From DASZVB01 sp035545855 (GTDB taxonomy: Bacteria; Myxococcota_A; Polyangia; Polyangiales; Polyangiaceae): a stretch of 64,000 nt of DNA. Location of the stretch: NCBI GenBank assembly GCA_035545855.1, contig DASZXK010000083.1:15713-79712 (forward strand), read 5' to 3'. Below are positions 40,680 through 49,600 of the stretch, piece after piece. Both the position numbers and the translations under genes were made by a program. Positions within the stretch are counted from its first letter, which is position 1, and every line of letters starts with the position of its first letter. The notes beneath the pieces were generated by a model. That model worked only from the letters and a program-made list of their open reading frames with translations, did not search any database and had not been told where the DNA came from.

Positions 40680-42032
40680 GTGCTCATCGACGTTCACGCC
40701 CTCGAGCGGAAAGCAGCGGCCCAGCGCGAGCGAAACCCCGCGATGTACGGCAAGGTGGACTTCTCCGTGGTTCCCGAGCGGTTCACGGACTCGCCCTCGG
40801 ACCGGAGCAGCTTGCCTTTGCGGTTCGAGCGAAGGCGCCGCGTGCTCCTCGAGAACCGGGAACGGGTCGGGATGCTCCGGGCCTACACCATGCTGGGCGA
40901 CGGCGTGGCGGACGCCTACGCCGCGCTCCTCCCCGAATACGGCGCGAAGCGCCTCCTAGCGATGCTGGACGAAGCGTGCGACGTCGGGGTCGAGCGCGTG
41001 CGAGGCGCGCCGCCGGAGCTCGAGCGCTTCATCGCGGAGATGGAAGCGTTGCCCTCGTGGCTCGACAGGTCGCTGATCGAGGAGGGCGCGCGCCGGCAGA
41101 GGAACGCCTACGCGCACGTCGCGCCGTACGCGATCCGGGGCGCGTTCTTCGCGACGTTCATGAACAAGTACTCCGCGCTCCCGATGGCCATCACCGGCGC
41201 GCTCACGAGCACGACCGCCGCGAGGCGCGTGAAGGAGACCGCGTCGTTCTTCACGACGAGCGTGCTCCCGGGTGCGCTCGAGCGCCGGGGAGAGGGATTC
41301 CGGGCCGCGGCACGCGTCCGGATGATGCATTCGATGGTGAGGTTCAACGTCCTCGCGCGGCGGACCGACTGGGACGTTCGTACGTACGGGATCCCGATCC
41401 CGCAGGTGGACCAGATGCCGGCGGGCCTCATCGGCGTGTTCCTCCTGTCTTCCCAGGTGCTCCGGTCCGGGCGCCGGCACTTCACGGACGCCGAGCGCGC
41501 GGAGGTGGAGCTCAGCCGCCATCGGTGCTTCCTGCTCGGCCTGCCCGAGGAGCTCCTCGGCGAGACGCCCCAGGAGATCGTGGATCTGCTCCTCACGCGG
41601 GCCGGGACGCTCCGTGGCGGCTTCGACGACGCGACGTGCGGCGCGCTCGTCCGCGCGACGATGGCAGCCGACCTGTCTCACGGCACCGGATTTTCGGCCC
41701 GGCTCGACGCGCGCATGGAGCGGAGCTTCGCGAAGGTGTTCTTCGTGCGCAACTTCGTGGACGGCGACAGGCGGGCCGCTTCCCGTCTCGGCGTGGACGT
41801 CACCCCGGTCGACCTCGTCTGGGCCGCAGCGACGACGCTCTGGATCCTCTCCCACGTCCGCAGCTACGACCTCGCGGCGCGCATCCCCGTCCTCAGGGAT
41901 CTCGCCGACGAGCGTCTCGTTCAGAAGCTCCGAGAGTTCCTCGCCTGGTGCGGCCACGCCGAGTACGCGACGGACGGCGAGCGCTACCGGCGCCCGGAGA
42001 CGTCCGCCGTGGGCGCCGTCTCGCCCGCGTAG
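40680..42032 (+). CDS. DUF2236 / MpaB-rubber oxygenase-like protein
   Basis: The GTG at 40680 gives 450 residues; the frame runs further upstream but overlaps the divergent LuxR gene and shows no homology there. The alpha-helical domain has the features of the oxygenase MpaB/rubber-oxygenase catalytic family (DUF2236): FFATFMNKYSALPMAI, RVKETASFFTTSVLPGAL, MHSMVRFNVL with the His-Ser-Met-x-R segment and DWDVRTYGIPIPQVDQM. It is then followed by helices ending in FFVRNFVDGD and LVWAAATTLWILSHV. Family members bind a b-type heme through His and cleave polyprenyl chains or oxidise fungal phenolics; the substrate here is unknown. No signal peptide is visible. It probably belongs to the regulon of the divergent LuxR protein. 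Confidence 0.8.
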   Translation: MLIDVHALERKAAAQRERNPAMYGKVDFSVVPERFTDSPSDRSSLPLRFERRRRVLLENRERVGMLRAYTMLGDGVADAYAALLPEYGAKRLLAMLDEACDVGVERVRGAPPELERFIAEMEALPSWLDRSLIEEGARRQRNAYAHVAPYAIRGAFFATFMNKYSALPMAITGALTSTTAARRVKETASFFTTSVLPGALERRGEGFRAAARVRMMHSMVRFNVLARRTDWDVRTYGIPIPQVDQMPAGLIGVFLLSSQVLRSGRRHFTDAERAEVELSRHRCFLLGLPEELLGETPQEIVDLLLTRAGTLRGGFDDATCGALVRATMAADLSHGTGFSARLDARMERSFAKVFFVRNFVDGDRRAASRLGVDVTPVDLVWAAATTLWILSHVRSYDLAARIPVLRDLADERLVQKLREFLAWCGHAEYATDGERYRRPETSAVGAVSPA

Positions 42033-42056
42033 GCTCGGCGGGCTTGCGGAGGGCGC

Positions 42057-42536
42057 TCACTCGACCGCGCGGACCTCCACTTCGCGTGGTTTCCCGGCGA
42101 TGAGAAGCTCGAAGGACTCCCCGACCGTCCTTCCGAGGAGGCCCTTGCCGAGGGGCGCCTCGATCGTGACGACCCTCACCTCGGCCCCGTCGAGGTCGAG
42201 CGTCATGCCCCCGCCGGCCGCGCAGAGGAACACGCGCTGCGGCTTCCCGTCGGTCTCGAGCGACGCGATGGCTCCGAGGCCGATGGGCGTCTCGTCCCGG
42301 AACTCCGGGAGCGGCATGGATCCGACCAGATGGATGGCCACTTCGAGGTCCCGCGCGCGCGTCGCCTGACCCGCGGCGAGGTACGAGAGCTCGATCTTCC
42401 GGGTGTCCTTGTCGTTCTCGGGGCGCGCTTCGGGGTGATTCGCGGCGTCCGCCGTCTCCCGGGCCACGCGCTCCGCGGTCGCGAGCTCCGCGCGGAGAGC
42501 CTCCACGATCCGCTCGACGAGCGCGCGCTTGTTCAT
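42057..42536 (-). CDS. GreA/GreB-family C-terminal-domain protein
   Basis: The ATG at 42536 gives 159 residues; the longer frame upstream is only the antisense of the next lipoprotein. An N-terminal coiled coil (~1-70, MNKRALVERIVEALRAEL) is followed by the FKBP-like GreA/GreB C-terminal domain (IGLGAIASLETDGKPQRVF, VVTIEAPLGKGLLGRTVGES). The coiled coil lacks the tight acidic DxxxE tip needed by true GreA to stimulate RNA cleavage, and carries a disordered NHPEARPENDKDTRK insert instead. It may bind RNA polymerase without cleavage activity, like Rnk or Gfh-type proteins. Such paralogues are common in Myxococcota. It is divergent from the lipoprotein gene at 42586 by 49 bp. Confidence 0.83.
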   Translation of the reverse strand: MNKRALVERIVEALRAELATAERVARETADAANHPEARPENDKDTRKIELSYLAAGQATRARDLEVAIHLVGSMPLPEFRDETPIGLGAIASLETDGKPQRVFLCAAGGGMTLDLDGAEVRVVTIEAPLGKGLLGRTVGESFELLIAGKPREVEVRAVE

Positions 42537-42585
42537 GCGATCGAGCGTATTACAGGGAAGAGACGATTCGAGGTAGAACCGCACG

Positions 42586-43722
42586 GTGTCATCCACCGCG
42601 CGCATCGGACGTCTGGTCGGTTTCGGTCTTCTCCCACTCGCCTGCGGCGCGCCTCCGAAGACACCCACGCCGGCGGTCGCTTCGGCCGCACCGGAGACGG
42701 CGTCCTCCGCGGCGGCGGGCACGTCTCCCGCTCGCGAGCCCGCGCCGATGGCCCCCGCGGCGAGTCCGCCGGAGGCGCGGACTCCGGGGTGCGTGGCGAG
42801 GGGCAGCGTCTCGCGCGGTGGAGTGATCTGGCCGCTTCGAGTCCGGGCCGACGCGCCCGCGTCGATGACGGTCGAGGACGGCGCCGTGACGGCGTGGGTC
42901 GCGGCCCGGCCGCACGGATCGGAGCCCTGGACCATCCCCGTGGAGCTCGAGAACGCGTCGATGAAGATCCGCGCCGTCGTGTCCGGCGAAGATCTGCGCT
43001 TCTTCGTGACGAAGCCGTTCTTCGCCCGGAAGGGCTGGGTCCCCGACGGCGTCACGGAGCGTCGTGTCCTCGACGCGACGGACACGACGGCATCCCTCGA
43101 GCTCGCGTTCGAGAAGCTCCACACGACGACGGCGGAGATCGCGTGCACCGACCTGGGCGTGATGCCCTCCAGGCTCGACGCGGACACGCTCCTCGGCAAG
43201 GCCGGCGGTGAGGTCGTCATCGAGGCGACCGCGCCGGTCCACGTCGGCGAGGAGACGTATGCGGCTTCCGCATTCTCGAACCCGAACGGCGTCGCGCGCC
43301 CCGCCGGAACTCTGTCGACGGAGCGCGGCCCCCGGGACAACGGCGCGAACCAGGTCGTCTCGATCGAGACCTGCGGCGGAACCGCGCTCGGCGCCGTCTC
43401 GAAGGGAGCTCTCGTCGGCCAGCCGCGCGCCATGGCCGCCTCGACCCCTCGCTGCCCCGGGACGCCGACCGGGGCCTTCGTCGCCGAGGCGCCCCTCGAG
43501 CGGCCGCTCCGCTGCCCGGCGGACCTGCCGCTCTTCCTCCGTACCGGCGCGTCCGAAGATCCGGTGGGCGTCCTCAAGGCCGGCGCGAAGGTCCAGGACG
43601 AAGGACACGCCGAGAACGGCTCGACGCTCGTACGTGTCCGGAACCCCGCGGCGGCCCCCGCGAAGGACATGGCGTTCGCCCTGAAGAGCTCGGATCTCGC
43701 GACGTGCACGCCGTCCAAGTGA
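42586..43722 (+). CDS. Lipoprotein of unknown function
   Basis: This 378-residue product from GTG 42586 has a signal of the type GLLPLAC with a lipobox (L-A-C) at residue 20, so it should be lipid-anchored. Residues 21-65 are an Ala/Pro linker. The rest is largely beta-strand in pattern with scattered Cys (for example PGCVARGSV, EIACTDLG, SIETCGGTA, PRCPGTP, LRCPADLP), consistent with disulfide-bonded periplasmic or surface domains. The C-terminal ~50 residues (LFLRTGASEDPVGVLKAGAK) resemble an SH3-like strand set. I recognise no family. It lies between the GreA-like gene and the FHA activator on the plus strand; a link to the latter is not evident. Confidence 0.6.
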   Translation: MSSTARIGRLVGFGLLPLACGAPPKTPTPAVASAAPETASSAAAGTSPAREPAPMAPAASPPEARTPGCVARGSVSRGGVIWPLRVRADAPASMTVEDGAVTAWVAARPHGSEPWTIPVELENASMKIRAVVSGEDLRFFVTKPFFARKGWVPDGVTERRVLDATDTTASLELAFEKLHTTTAEIACTDLGVMPSRLDADTLLGKAGGEVVIEATAPVHVGEETYAASAFSNPNGVARPAGTLSTERGPRDNGANQVVSIETCGGTALGAVSKGALVGQPRAMAASTPRCPGTPTGAFVAEAPLERPLRCPADLPLFLRTGASEDPVGVLKAGAKVQDEGHAENGSTLVRVRNPAAAPAKDMAFALKSSDLATCTPSK

Positions 43723-43780
43723 CGGCGATCGCGAGCGCGGACCAGCGCGGCGATGCTACGATTCGGGTCCGTTCCGCCCG

Positions 43781-45151
43781 ATGAGCGTCATCGAGACGAA
43801 GACCACGCCGAGAGAGTCGGAGACCACGGCGCCCGTGTGTCGCTTCGTCGTGCTCCACGCGCGGCGACCGGCGCAGCGCGGGCGGCTCTTGCTCCTCACG
43901 GAGAACGACTATCACGTCGGTCGCGAACCCGCGCCCGGATGCCTGGCCCTCGACGACGACGAGGTCTCGCGCCGCCACGCGAGGCTCGAGCGGCAGGACG
44001 AGAGCACGTTTCGCCTCGTCGACCTCGGAAGCCGGAACGGGACGTTCGTGAACGGCGACCGGACGGCGACCGCCGTCATCCGGGATCAGGACGTCGTCCG
44101 GATCGGCGGACACGTGCTCCTGTTCCAGGCTCTCGGGAACGACGCCTGCCGTCTCATCCTGGATCCGCCGCCGCCCGCGCCGGGCCTGGTCGGCGAGAGC
44201 GCCCGCATGCTCGCGGTGCGCGAGGCCATCCGGAGGGTCGCGCCCGGGCGCGCGCCCGTGCTCGTGCTCGGCGAGACGGGAACCGGCAAGGAACGCGTCG
44301 CGGAGACGATCCACCGGGAGAGCGGGCGCACCGGGCCGTACCTGACGTTGAATTGCGGCGCCCTGCCGCATGCACTCATCGAGAGCGAGCTCTTCGGGCA
44401 CGTGACGGGCGCGTTCACCGGGGCGACGTCCCGGAGGGGCCTCTTCGCGGCGGCAAGCGGCGGCACGCTCCTCCTCGACGAGATCGGGGACATGGTGCTC
44501 GAGCTGCAGAAGGCGCTCCTCCGCGTGCTCGCCACCGGGGAGGTTCGTCCCGTCGGTTCCGACGCTCCGCAGAAGGTCGACACGCGCATCGTCGCCGCGA
44601 CGAACGTCGACCTGCCTCGCGCCGTGGAGGAAGGGCGCTTCCGCCGCGATCTCCACGCGCGGCTCGTGGAGAGCCCCATCGTGCTTCCTCCGCTCCGGAG
44701 CCGGCGCGAGGACGTGCTCGCGCTCCTCCGGCATTCCCTCGGCGCCGCCCACGCCGGGGCGGAGCTCACGACGGACGCCGCCGAGGCGCTCCTCGTGTAC
44801 GACTATCCGTACAACGTCCGGGAGCTCGAACAGCTCGGCGCGGCCGTCGCCTCTCGCCTCTCGGATCGCCGCGTGATCGAGCTCCAGGACCTGCCGGATC
44901 GCGTGCGGGAACCCCTCGGCGGGAGGGCCGGGGCGAGCGGGAGGGCGCCTGCCGGCGTGCCCCCTTCCCTGCTCGGGATCAGCCGGGAGGCGACGCCGTC
45001 CCGCGAAGAGCTCGTGCAGCTTCTCGAGCTCTACAAGGGAAACGTCTCCCAGGTGGCCGCATTCCTCCGCAGGGAACGCAGACAAGTCTACCGCTGGGCG
45101 GAGCAATACGCGGTGGATCCCGCAGCGTACCGTTCTCCCGACGAGGCCTGA
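43781..45151 (+). CDS. FHA-domain sigma-54-dependent transcriptional activator
   Basis: This 456-residue enhancer-binding protein has an FHA domain in place of a receiver (YHVGREPAPGC, EVSRRHARLE, LVDLGSRNGTFVNG; ~40-115). A complete AAA+ domain follows: Walker A GETGTGKE (~164), intact GAFTGA (~210), Walker B GGTLLLDEIGD, and a sensor-2 region in YDYPYNVRELEQLG. A Fis-type DNA-binding helix pair is at the C-terminus (LYKGNVSQVAAFLRRERRQVYRW). FHA domains bind phosphothreonine, so it is probably switched on by a Ser/Thr kinase, and two such kinases are encoded in the window (46694, 59204). It should drive sigma-54 promoters such as the one at 34221; whether it acts there is unknown. It converges on the hydrolase gene. 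Confidence 0.92.
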   Translation: MSVIETKTTPRESETTAPVCRFVVLHARRPAQRGRLLLLTENDYHVGREPAPGCLALDDDEVSRRHARLERQDESTFRLVDLGSRNGTFVNGDRTATAVIRDQDVVRIGGHVLLFQALGNDACRLILDPPPPAPGLVGESARMLAVREAIRRVAPGRAPVLVLGETGTGKERVAETIHRESGRTGPYLTLNCGALPHALIESELFGHVTGAFTGATSRRGLFAAASGGTLLLDEIGDMVLELQKALLRVLATGEVRPVGSDAPQKVDTRIVAATNVDLPRAVEEGRFRRDLHARLVESPIVLPPLRSRREDVLALLRHSLGAAHAGAELTTDAAEALLVYDYPYNVRELEQLGAAVASRLSDRRVIELQDLPDRVREPLGGRAGASGRAPAGVPPSLLGISREATPSREELVQLLELYKGNVSQVAAFLRRERRQVYRWAEQYAVDPAAYRSPDEA

Positions 45152-45165
45152 GCTGGTTTTCCGGA

Positions 45166-46422
45166 TCAGTGAATCGTCGTGGTGACGGTGCCCCGCCCCG
45201 CGAGGAGCAGCGGCTTCCAGCGTTCGTCGCCCTCCAGATAGACCTTCTCGAAGGCGAGCGCCGTCTCTCCGGACATGCCGCCCCCCGCGTCCTTCGGCCC
45301 GAACCAGTTGAAGTGAGTCGCGCCGGGGATCGTCATCATCATCTTCGGTCCGGTCATCGCGCCGTAGGCTCCTTGAGCCATGGTGCACGGTGCGACGGTG
45401 TCCGCGTCGCCGCAGAGGAGAAGCGTCGGAACGGAGACGCCGTTCCCGGTCGGTCCCCACGGGGCGAGCCCCACGGACGTCCTCAGCGTGGAGTCCTGGG
45501 ACGATGCGATCGTCGTGCCGCCGCCGCCCATGGAGTACCCGGACGTGCCGTAGCGCCCCGCCATCTTCCCGAAGAGCGGGCTGCTGCTCGTGGTGTTCTC
45601 CTGCTTCAGCGCGCCGATCGCGGCGAGCAGCTTCGTCGCGCGGATGTTCGGATCGTCCGATCCGAGCGTCGTCGTGATGATCGTCACGATGCCGTACGAC
45701 GCATAGAAGGAACCCCAGCCGTCCATCTCGGGCCCCGTGTTGAGGAACCCGCCGCAGAGCGCGACGCCGGCGAAGGGCGGGTCGGCGTTCGTCGGGTAGT
45801 GAATCGTGCCGAGGGTGTTCGTGATGGTCCCCGTCGTGAACGTTCCCGGCGACGTCGTGAGCGAGGGTGGAACCGGCCCGTGACAGAGGCAGTCGCCGCC
45901 CGAGCAGCACGTTCCGCCGGCGGTCGTGCCGCCCGTGCCGCCACCGAGCGTTCCTCCGCTTCCCGTGGCGGCGCCGCCGTCACCGCCGTTTCCGGGCTGC
46001 GCGCCGCCACCCGTCGTTCCCCCGGTGCCCGTTCCGACGCCGCCCCCCGTTCCGCCTCCGGGACCGCCTGCGCCGGAGCTGCAGCCGCTCGCGTCGAGCG
46101 CGCAGTTCACACAAGCGAGCTGCCCGTCGGGGCGCGCGCTCAGCGTCGCCGATGCACACGTCTGGCCCTGGAGATCGGTGCCGTCGCACTGCTCGCCCGG
46201 GTCGACGACGCCGTTGCCGCAGTTCGGCCCCGCCGGAGCGGCGCCATCCGCGCCGGCGCCCGCGCCGGGGTCGTGGTTCACCTGACCGGAGAAGCCCTGG
46301 GGCCCCGTGGCCTCGCCCCCGCCGTCGGCCGAGGACGCGCAGCCCCACGCCGCGAGCGTTGCTGCTCCGAAGAAAAGTGTGAGGGCACTGGAGGAGATCG
46401 GGGTGAAGGTGCGCCAGGGCAT
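45166..46422 (-). CDS. Surface lipoprotein with cutinase/PETase-like hydrolase domain
   Basis: The ATG at 46422 gives 418 residues. A signal sequence ends at a lipobox-like site (C28 in LAAWGCASS). Next are a Cys-rich CGNGVVDPGEQCDG module (~67-115), a Gly-rich stalk (~116-170) and the hydrolase (~185-415). The hydrolase has the nucleophile elbow GYSMGGGGT (S297), VPTLLLCGDADTVAP (D341) and IPGATHFNWFG (H370). The run NTTSSSPLFGK and SVGLAPWGP around it match the order of bacterial polyester hydrolases and cutinases, including the Trp of APW (W322). The residue before the nucleophile Ser is Tyr (Y296); it is Trp in the PETase and His in the cutinases. The predicted activity is on polyester or another ester polymer outside the cell; this is untested. 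It is divergent from the kinase at 46694. Confidence 0.85.
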   Translation of the reverse strand: MPWRTFTPISSSALTLFFGAATLAAWGCASSADGGGEATGPQGFSGQVNHDPGAGAGADGAAPAGPNCGNGVVDPGEQCDGTDLQGQTCASATLSARPDGQLACVNCALDASGCSSGAGGPGGGTGGGVGTGTGGTTGGGAQPGNGGDGGAATGSGGTLGGGTGGTTAGGTCCSGGDCLCHGPVPPSLTTSPGTFTTGTITNTLGTIHYPTNADPPFAGVALCGGFLNTGPEMDGWGSFYASYGIVTIITTTLGSDDPNIRATKLLAAIGALKQENTTSSSPLFGKMAGRYGTSGYSMGGGGTTIASSQDSTLRTSVGLAPWGPTGNGVSVPTLLLCGDADTVAPCTMAQGAYGAMTGPKMMMTIPGATHFNWFGPKDAGGGMSGETALAFEKVYLEGDERWKPLLLAGRGTVTTTIH

Positions 46423-46693
46423 GCGAGCCCTGGAGCAAGGCGCGCGCCACGCGAACACCGATCGCGAACGAAGCTTTTTTCTCCCGGAATTGCCGCCTGA
46501 GCTCGCCGGGTTCGTGGGGTGTCCCACGCGCGCCGCGTCCGTGCACGCGCGGGAACTGGGCTCGAAACGGTCGTCGCCCGGCGTTTTCGTCGTTGCCCGG
46601 TGCCGTCGAGCGGGCAGACTCGTCCTGGAACCGTGTCCCGGGACGATCGGACGTGAGACAGGCGGGCGTCACGCGGAAGAGTTCCGGACGGCC

Positions 46694-49600
46694 ATGCTGA
46701 CCGCGAAAGGCAGGTACCGCCTCGAACGGCGTCTCGGCGAAGGAGGCATGGGCGAGGTCCACGCGGCGGTCGACCAGCAGAGCGGGCGTCTCCTCGCGCT
46801 GAAGCGGCTCAAGCTCGACGGCCGTGACGGACGTCCGGAGCTCGAACCCCTCTTCCAGCGCGAGTTCCACACGCTGTCCCGGCTGAACCACCCGGCGGTC
46901 ATCGAAGTGTACGAGTACGGCGTCGACGACGACGGCCCGTACTACACGATGGAGCTCCTCGGAGGGCAGGATCTCCGGAGCGTCCTTCCCCTGCCTCACC
47001 AGCGGGTGTGCGCGCTCCTCCGGGAAGTGGCATCCGCGCTCTCGCTCCTCCACACCCGGCAGCTCGTTCATCGGGACATCACGTCACGGAACATCCGCGT
47101 GCTCGGGGGCGACCGGGCGAAGCTCCTCGACTTCGGCGCGCTCGCGCCGATGGGCTTCGCCGGCCCCGTGATCGGAACACCGCCGTTCGTCGCGCCCGAA
47201 GCGCTGTTCGGACAGCCGCTGGACGCGCGAGCCGACCTCTTTTCGCTCGGCGTCGTGCTCTACCAGGCGCTCACCGGGCAGCTCCCGTACTCCGGCGGCA
47301 CGTGGATGGAGGTCCGCGCGTCCTGGCAGGCGCGACCGGTGGACGTTCGTGAGCTCGCGAGGGACATCCCCGCGGCGCTCGGCGTCCTGACGATGTCGCT
47401 CATCGAGCCGAACCGCGCCGCGCGCCCGCGGCAAGCGGCGCAGGTCCTCGCGCTCCTCGCGGAGCTCTCCGGCGTTCGCGCGAGCGAGCCTCCGGGCGTC
47501 GCGCGGTCCTATCTCGTCCTGCCGGATCTCGTCGGTCGACGAGAAGAGCTCACGCGGATCCGCGACGCGCGCGAGACGGCGCGGCGCGGCCTCGGGAGCG
47601 GACTCCTCGTCGCGGGCGCCCCCGGCATCGGGCGCTCCCGCGTGCTCGAAGAGGCGGCCCTCGACGCGAGGGTCCAGGGCGACGTCGTCGTGAGCGCTTC
47701 GGCGACGGTCGCCGGCGCCGGGCCGTTCGCCACCGCGCGTTCGCTGACGCATTCACTCGTGGCAGCGGCCCCCGACGCGGTCGATCGAGCAATTCGCGAG
47801 AGCCCCGCCATTTTTTCGGTGCTGTTCCGCGATCGCGAGACCGCGCCCGACGCGACGCCGGTCGCGCGCCCTGCCCTCCGCGGGCTCCGCGAGCTCGACG
47901 ACCGCCGGAGCGAGGCGATCGCCGCGCTCCGGGCGCTCTTCACGAGCGTATCCCGGGAGCACACCCTGGTGGTCACGGTGGACGATCTGTCCCGGATGGA
48001 CGAGCCGTCCGCGGCCTGGCTCGCGACGCTCCTCACCGAGGTGCGGGCGCGGCGGCTCGTCGTGGTCGTGTCGCTCGCCGACACGGAACGCTCGCAGCTC
48101 GGCCGCGCCCATCGGCTCGTCCGGGAGCTGTGCGACACGCTCCGGCTCTCTTCGTTCGACGAGGCGGAGACGACGGCTCTCGTCCATACCGTCTTCGGCG
48201 ACGCTCCGAACGTCGCCGCGGTCGCCGGCAGCCTCTTCCGCCTCTCTCAAGGGGTCCCCCGCGACGTGATGGCGCTCTGCGAGCACCTCGTCGAGGAAGG
48301 GCTCGTCAGCTATCACGGCGGCACGTTCTATCTCCCCGCTCGCATCGACGTCGAGGATCTCCCGGCGACGCTCGCCTCGAAGCATGCTCGCGGGATGGCG
48401 GCCCTCTCGCCGCCGGCGAGATACCTCGCTCGAGCGCTGACCCTCGCCGCGGGGCGGACGCTCACCCTCGCCGAGTGTCTCGCGCTGTCGCTCGACGGCA
48501 AGGATCGCACGGCGCAGCTCGCGCTGGACGAGCTCTCTCTGTGCCGTGTCGTCGAGACCGACGGGTTCCGGTACCGGCTCTCGCACGACGGCTGGAGCCG
48601 GGCGCTCGCCCCGGACCCGGGCGCAGAGCTTTCCCTCCACCGCGCGCTCGCCCGCCTGGAGGCCGCCCGGGGCGACTCGCTCGCCGAGGCGTACCACCAC
48701 CTACTCGGCCTCGAAGAAACCGAGGCGACCCGCATCCTCGAGAATCTCCGCGCCGAAGGGGACGAACGGCTCGCCGTCCTCCTCCGGACCCGCCTGTCGC
48801 CCCGTCGCGTCGCTCGCCTCCTCGACATGGCCGCCGAGTCGGCGGCACGGGTCGGCGCCTCGCGACGGAGCCTCGCGGAGCTCCAGTACAGCCGCATGAT
48901 GCTCGGCACCTACGTGGACTACGCGTCGTTCGAGGCGCTTCGCCCGGCCGTGGTCGAGGAGCTGAAATACGACGCCGGACATCGGTTCTGGAAGCAGCCG
49001 GAGACCGCCGAAGGCGCCGTCGCGGCGGCTTTCTCCGCCGTCCAGGCCGCTCAGGCCGAGTACGACGCGGCCCCGGAGGACGCGCGCGTCCGTTCGCCCG
49101 AGGAGGCGATCCGCGGGCTCGTGCAGTTCGCCGCCGCGTCGCTCGCCGTGGGGGCGCAGGCGGCGGACTGGGAGCTCCGCCGGTCGCTGCCGGATCTGCT
49201 CCGTCCGTTCGCGTGCCTCTCGCCGGCGATCGAAGCGATCCTCGAGAACTGTCTGTCCGTGGTGGAGCTCGGCCTCGGTCGCTACGAGCGGTACCGCTCG
49301 CGCTCGCTGACGGTGCTCGCGCGCCTCTCCGAGCTCGGAGTCGGTTCACTGCCCCACGGCGAGGAGATCCGCGCGGCCGTGATCTACGGTCTGTCGTCCG
49401 CCGAGGCGCGGATGAGCGTCGCGACGGCGTACGACCGCCTCGGGCTCCTCGAGAACCATCCGCGGCTCCGCGTGAACGCGCTCGACCTCCGGGCGCATCT
49501 CCTGTTTCAGCGCGGGGCGTGGAGGGAAGCGGCCGAGTGCCGCCGGCTCGCCGAGCGCATGGACCTCGAGAGCCCGATGGGACAGGTCTTCGGCAGCAAG

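Noticed and set aside
42537..43718. N-terminal extension of the GreA-like frame to 553 residues
   Set aside because: It is the antisense of the lipoprotein 42586-43722; the conserved coiled coil begins at ATG 42536.
43574..45910. 778-residue minus-strand frame
   Set aside because: It covers the FHA activator antisense and has no recognisable domain; the composition is that of a shadow frame in GC-rich DNA.
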